A stretch of DNA of 64,000 nucleotides from DATEDA01 sp963789885 (lineage in GTDB: Bacteria > Pseudomonadota > Gammaproteobacteria > Burkholderiales > SG8-39), in the NCBI GenBank assembly GCA_963789885.1, contig CAWBNB010000030.1, positions 124,001 to 188,000 on the forward strand. The letters run 5' to 3'. The position numbers and the translations under genes were made by a program. The notes under the pieces are model-generated. The model had not been told where the DNA came from. It made no database searches and was given only the letters and a program-made list of their open reading frames with translations. Below are positions 60,075-64,000 of the stretch, in pieces. The first letter of the stretch is position 1, and every line of letters begins with the position of its first letter.

Positions 60075-60078
60075 AGCG

Positions 60079-61005
60079 CTACGTGCAGCCGAGCCGCCGC
60101 TCCTTCGCCCGCACCAGCCCCGAGATCACCTCGTTGTACGGTGCGGCGAGACCGAGCGCCTTCGCCGTCGGCGGGATCGCGCCGTTGATCGCATCGATCT
60201 CGGAGCGGCGCTTGGCCATCAGGTCGAGCAGCATCGAGGGGCGCGCGTTCGGGATCTTGGAGCCGAAGTTGCGCACGTAGGCCACCGGCTCGTCGAAGCC
60301 GAGCTTGATCTCGCGCTTCCGCGCGACCGCGAACGCTTCGGACGCGCAGCCCGAGGCGACCGCGAACGCGTCCGGATCCGCCATCACTTCGCCGACGGTG
60401 CGCTCGGTCACCGCGCAGGTTCCGGAGAAGCAGACGTTGCAGATCAGCTTCTCCCATACGAGCTGGTCGATGTCGTCGAAGCACTTGACCTTGAAACCGC
60501 CTGACCGCCAGACCTCCGCAACCGCCTCGAGTCGCGGCGTCACCGGGCCCGCGAACTCGCCGAGCCGGACGAGCTCCATGCCGTTGTGATGCGCATGCCC
60601 CGGACCGCGCATCGATGCACCGAAGCCGCCGACGACGCCGACCGCGACGCGCTCGCGTCCGAGGACGCTCGCCGTCACGTCCGGACCACCGAGACCGTTC
60701 TGGATCGAGAGCACGAGCGTCTGCGGCCCGAGCAGCGGCTTCGCGCTCCGCGCGGCGGCTTCGACGTCGCGCGCCTTGGTCGCGATGATCACGAGATCGC
60801 AGACGCCCGCGTCGGACGCCGTCAGCGTCGCATTCACCTTCACCGTGCGGTCGCCGGACGCGCCTTCGAGGTGCAGCCCCTTGGTCCGCATCGCATCCAC
60901 GTGGTCGCGCCAGGTGTCGACCGCCCACACTTCGTGGCCCGCGGAGGCGAGCAGTCCCGCATACACCGAGCCCATCGCCCCGCAGCCGAGAATCGCGATT
61001 TTCAT
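60079..61005 (-). CDS. Ketopantoate reductase (PanE/ApbA) family dehydrogenase
   Basis: A 308-residue NADP-binding enzyme with canonical GCGAMGSVYAGLLA at the N-terminus, VIIATKA, SIQNGLGGPD, the catalytic Lys/Asn region VWEKLICNVCFS and PNARPSMLLDL. It is much closer to classical PanE than the two long paralogues at 20729 and 34189. It is the last gene of the fadB-thiolase operon (4 bp gap), so it may act on a 2-keto acid other than ketopantoate. Confidence 0.9.
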   Translation of the reverse strand: MKIAILGCGAMGSVYAGLLASAGHEVWAVDTWRDHVDAMRTKGLHLEGASGDRTVKVNATLTASDAGVCDLVIIATKARDVEAAARSAKPLLGPQTLVLSIQNGLGGPDVTASVLGRERVAVGVVGGFGASMRGPGHAHHNGMELVRLGEFAGPVTPRLEAVAEVWRSGGFKVKCFDDIDQLVWEKLICNVCFSGTCAVTERTVGEVMADPDAFAVASGCASEAFAVARKREIKLGFDEPVAYVRNFGSKIPNARPSMLLDLMAKRRSEIDAINGAIPPTAKALGLAAPYNEVISGLVRAKERRLGCT

Positions 61006-61009
61006 CGGC

Positions 61010-62188
61010 TCAGACCACTTCGAAGAGGCCCGCCGCCCCCATCCCGCCGCCGATGCACATCGTGACGACGACGTGCTTTGCGCCGCGGCGCTTGCCTTCG
61101 ATCAGCGCGTGGCCGGTCAGGCGCGCGCCGGTCATGCCGTACGGATGGCCGACGGCGATCGAGCCGCCGTCCACGTTGAGCCGGTCATCGGGGATCCCGA
61201 GCCGGTCGCGGCAGTAGATGACCTGCACCGCGAACGCCTCGTTCAGCTCCCAGAGGTCGATGTCCTCGACCTTCTTCCCGGTTTGCTTCAGGAGCTTGGG
61301 CACCGCGAACACCGGCCCGATGCCCATCTCCGCCGGTTCGCACCCGGCGACCGCAAAGCCGCGGAACACGCCGAGCGGCTTCAGCCCTTTCTTCGCCGCC
61401 ATCTTGTCGCTCATGACGATGCAGGCCGAGGCCCCGTCGGAGAACTGGCTCGCGTTGCCGGCAGCGATGACCCCGCCCTCGATCGCCGGTTTGATCTGCG
61501 AGACGCCCTCGTAGGTGGTGTCGGCCCGGATGCCTTCGTCCTGGGAGGCGGTGGTCTCCTTCAGCGTCTCGACGCCGGTCTGCTTGTCGACGACCTTCAT
61601 CCGCGTCGTGATCGGGACGATCTCGTCCTTGAACCTGCCGGCCTCGCGCGCCGCGGCGGCGCGGAGCTGGCTCTGCACGCCGTAGCGGTCCTGCACCTCG
61701 CGCGGGATGGCGTACTTCTTCGCGACGTACTCGGCCGTCTGCAGCATCGGCCAGTAGACCTCGGGTTTGTTCTTCGTCAGCCAGTCCTCGGTGAACATGT
61801 GCTTGTTCATCTCGTTCTGGACGCAGGAGATCGACTCGACGCCGCCGGCGGCGTAGATCTCGCCTTCGCCGGTCAGGATGCGCTGTGCCGCGAACGCGAT
61901 CGTCTGCAGCCCGGACGAGCAGAAGCGGTTCACCGTGATGCCGGAGGTCTCGATCGGGCAGCCGGCGCGGATCGCGATCTGGCGCGCGATGTTCCAGCCG
62001 GTGGCGCCCTCGGGGTTCGCGCAGCCGATGATCACGTCCTCGATCTCGGCCGGATCGAGCTTCGCGCGCTCGATCGCGTGCTTGACGGCGTGTCCGCCCA
62101 TCGTCGCGCCGTGGGTCATGTTGAGCGCGCCGCGCCAGGACTTGCAGAGCGGCGTGCGGGCGGTCGATACGATCACGGCTTCGGTCAT
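61010..62188 (-). CDS. Acetyl-CoA C-acyltransferase (FadA-type thiolase)
   Basis: A 392-residue thiolase: nucleophile Cys in VNRFCSSGLQ (~92), His in GGSIAVGHPYGMTGAR (~350), and the deprotonating Cys in VTMCIGGGMGAAG (~380). It releases acetyl-CoA from 3-ketoacyl-CoA at the end of each beta-oxidation turn. It follows the fadB-like gene by 17 bp. All catalytic residues are present. Confidence 0.95.
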   Translation of the reverse strand: MTEAVIVSTARTPLCKSWRGALNMTHGATMGGHAVKHAIERAKLDPAEIEDVIIGCANPEGATGWNIARQIAIRAGCPIETSGITVNRFCSSGLQTIAFAAQRILTGEGEIYAAGGVESISCVQNEMNKHMFTEDWLTKNKPEVYWPMLQTAEYVAKKYAIPREVQDRYGVQSQLRAAAAREAGRFKDEIVPITTRMKVVDKQTGVETLKETTASQDEGIRADTTYEGVSQIKPAIEGGVIAAGNASQFSDGASACIVMSDKMAAKKGLKPLGVFRGFAVAGCEPAEMGIGPVFAVPKLLKQTGKKVEDIDLWELNEAFAVQVIYCRDRLGIPDDRLNVDGGSIAVGHPYGMTGARLTGHALIEGKRRGAKHVVVTMCIGGGMGAAGLFEVV

Positions 62189-62205
62189 GGCTTCGCTCCG
62201 GCGGT

Positions 62206-64000
<1,795 letters not shown>

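Overview
The window is 64 kb of very GC-rich, densely coding DNA with short or overlapping junctions (ATGA, TGATG) on both strands. The gene set points to a soil or freshwater betaproteobacterium, most likely Burkholderiales. It holds three Bug-type receptors of tripartite tricarboxylate transport, many small catabolic clusters, LivFGHMK-type and polar amino acid ABC transporters, LysR remnants, FadB/FadA and acyl-CoA dehydrogenases. I see no rRNA, tRNA, CRISPR array, prophage or complete insertion sequence. This assignment is inference from gene content and composition.

Layout. 0-7.3 kb: tail of a Bug receptor, two small secreted proteins (one EF-hand), a LysR remnant, then a Gfo/Idh/MocA oxidoreductase, type II dehydroquinase and Bug receptor cluster (a quinate/shikimate-like theme), a MetE-C-like methyltransferase with a small partner, and a DMT exporter. 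7.3-11.5 kb: second aroQ, a lysozyme-inhibitor-like lipoprotein, hydrolase, GNAT, Asp/Glu/hydantoin racemase and dusA. 11.6-17.7 kb: a hydantoin/ureide locus (hydantoinase, ABM protein, N-carbamoyl-D-amino-acid amidohydrolase, a second amidohydrolase) ending in the binding protein and ATPase of a polar amino acid ABC importer. The permease genes of such a system lie 20 kb away at 37.2-38.6 kb.

17.8-28 kb: degenerate epimerase, DUF3750 protein, Tat-exported hydrolase, a ketopantoate-reductase-like protein divergent from a DUF3612 HTH regulator, decayed LysR and GST fragments, a DHA2 exporter, a papain/C39-like cysteine protease translationally coupled to a small partner, and OsmC. 28-35 kb: membrane metallophosphoesterase, ABC exporter, FeeM-like N-acyltransferase, small proteins, VOC protein, and a paralogue of the ketopantoate-reductase-like protein. 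35-46.3 kb: an alpha/beta-fold protein lacking its nucleophile, a frameshifted Bug receptor, the two permeases, then a minus-strand operon read from a near-consensus promoter: LivK-livHMGF, acetamidase/formamidase, SDR, and another nucleophile-less alpha/beta protein, which fits amide uptake and hydrolysis.

46.4-64 kb: orphan molybdenum hydroxylase large subunit, DMT transporter, a pair of acyl-CoA dehydrogenases, a frameshifted methyltransferase, MDR reductase, TonB-C-like proteins, GST, SDRs, thioesterase, MgtC-like protein, DUF3237, and a minus-strand fadB-like, thiolase, ketopantoate-reductase-like operon running off the right edge. Acyl-CoA beta-oxidation chemistry dominates here.

The most unusual items are a 58-64 bp repeat placed exactly between stop and start codons at two unrelated junctions, two alpha/beta-fold proteins without the catalytic serine, the protease/partner pair, the N-acyltransferase/exporter neighbourhood, the split amino acid ABC transporter, and a protein joining an unrecognised domain to a TonB-C-like domain. 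Two in-frame disruptions (about 36.9 kb and 52.5 kb) could be real pseudogenes or sequencing errors.
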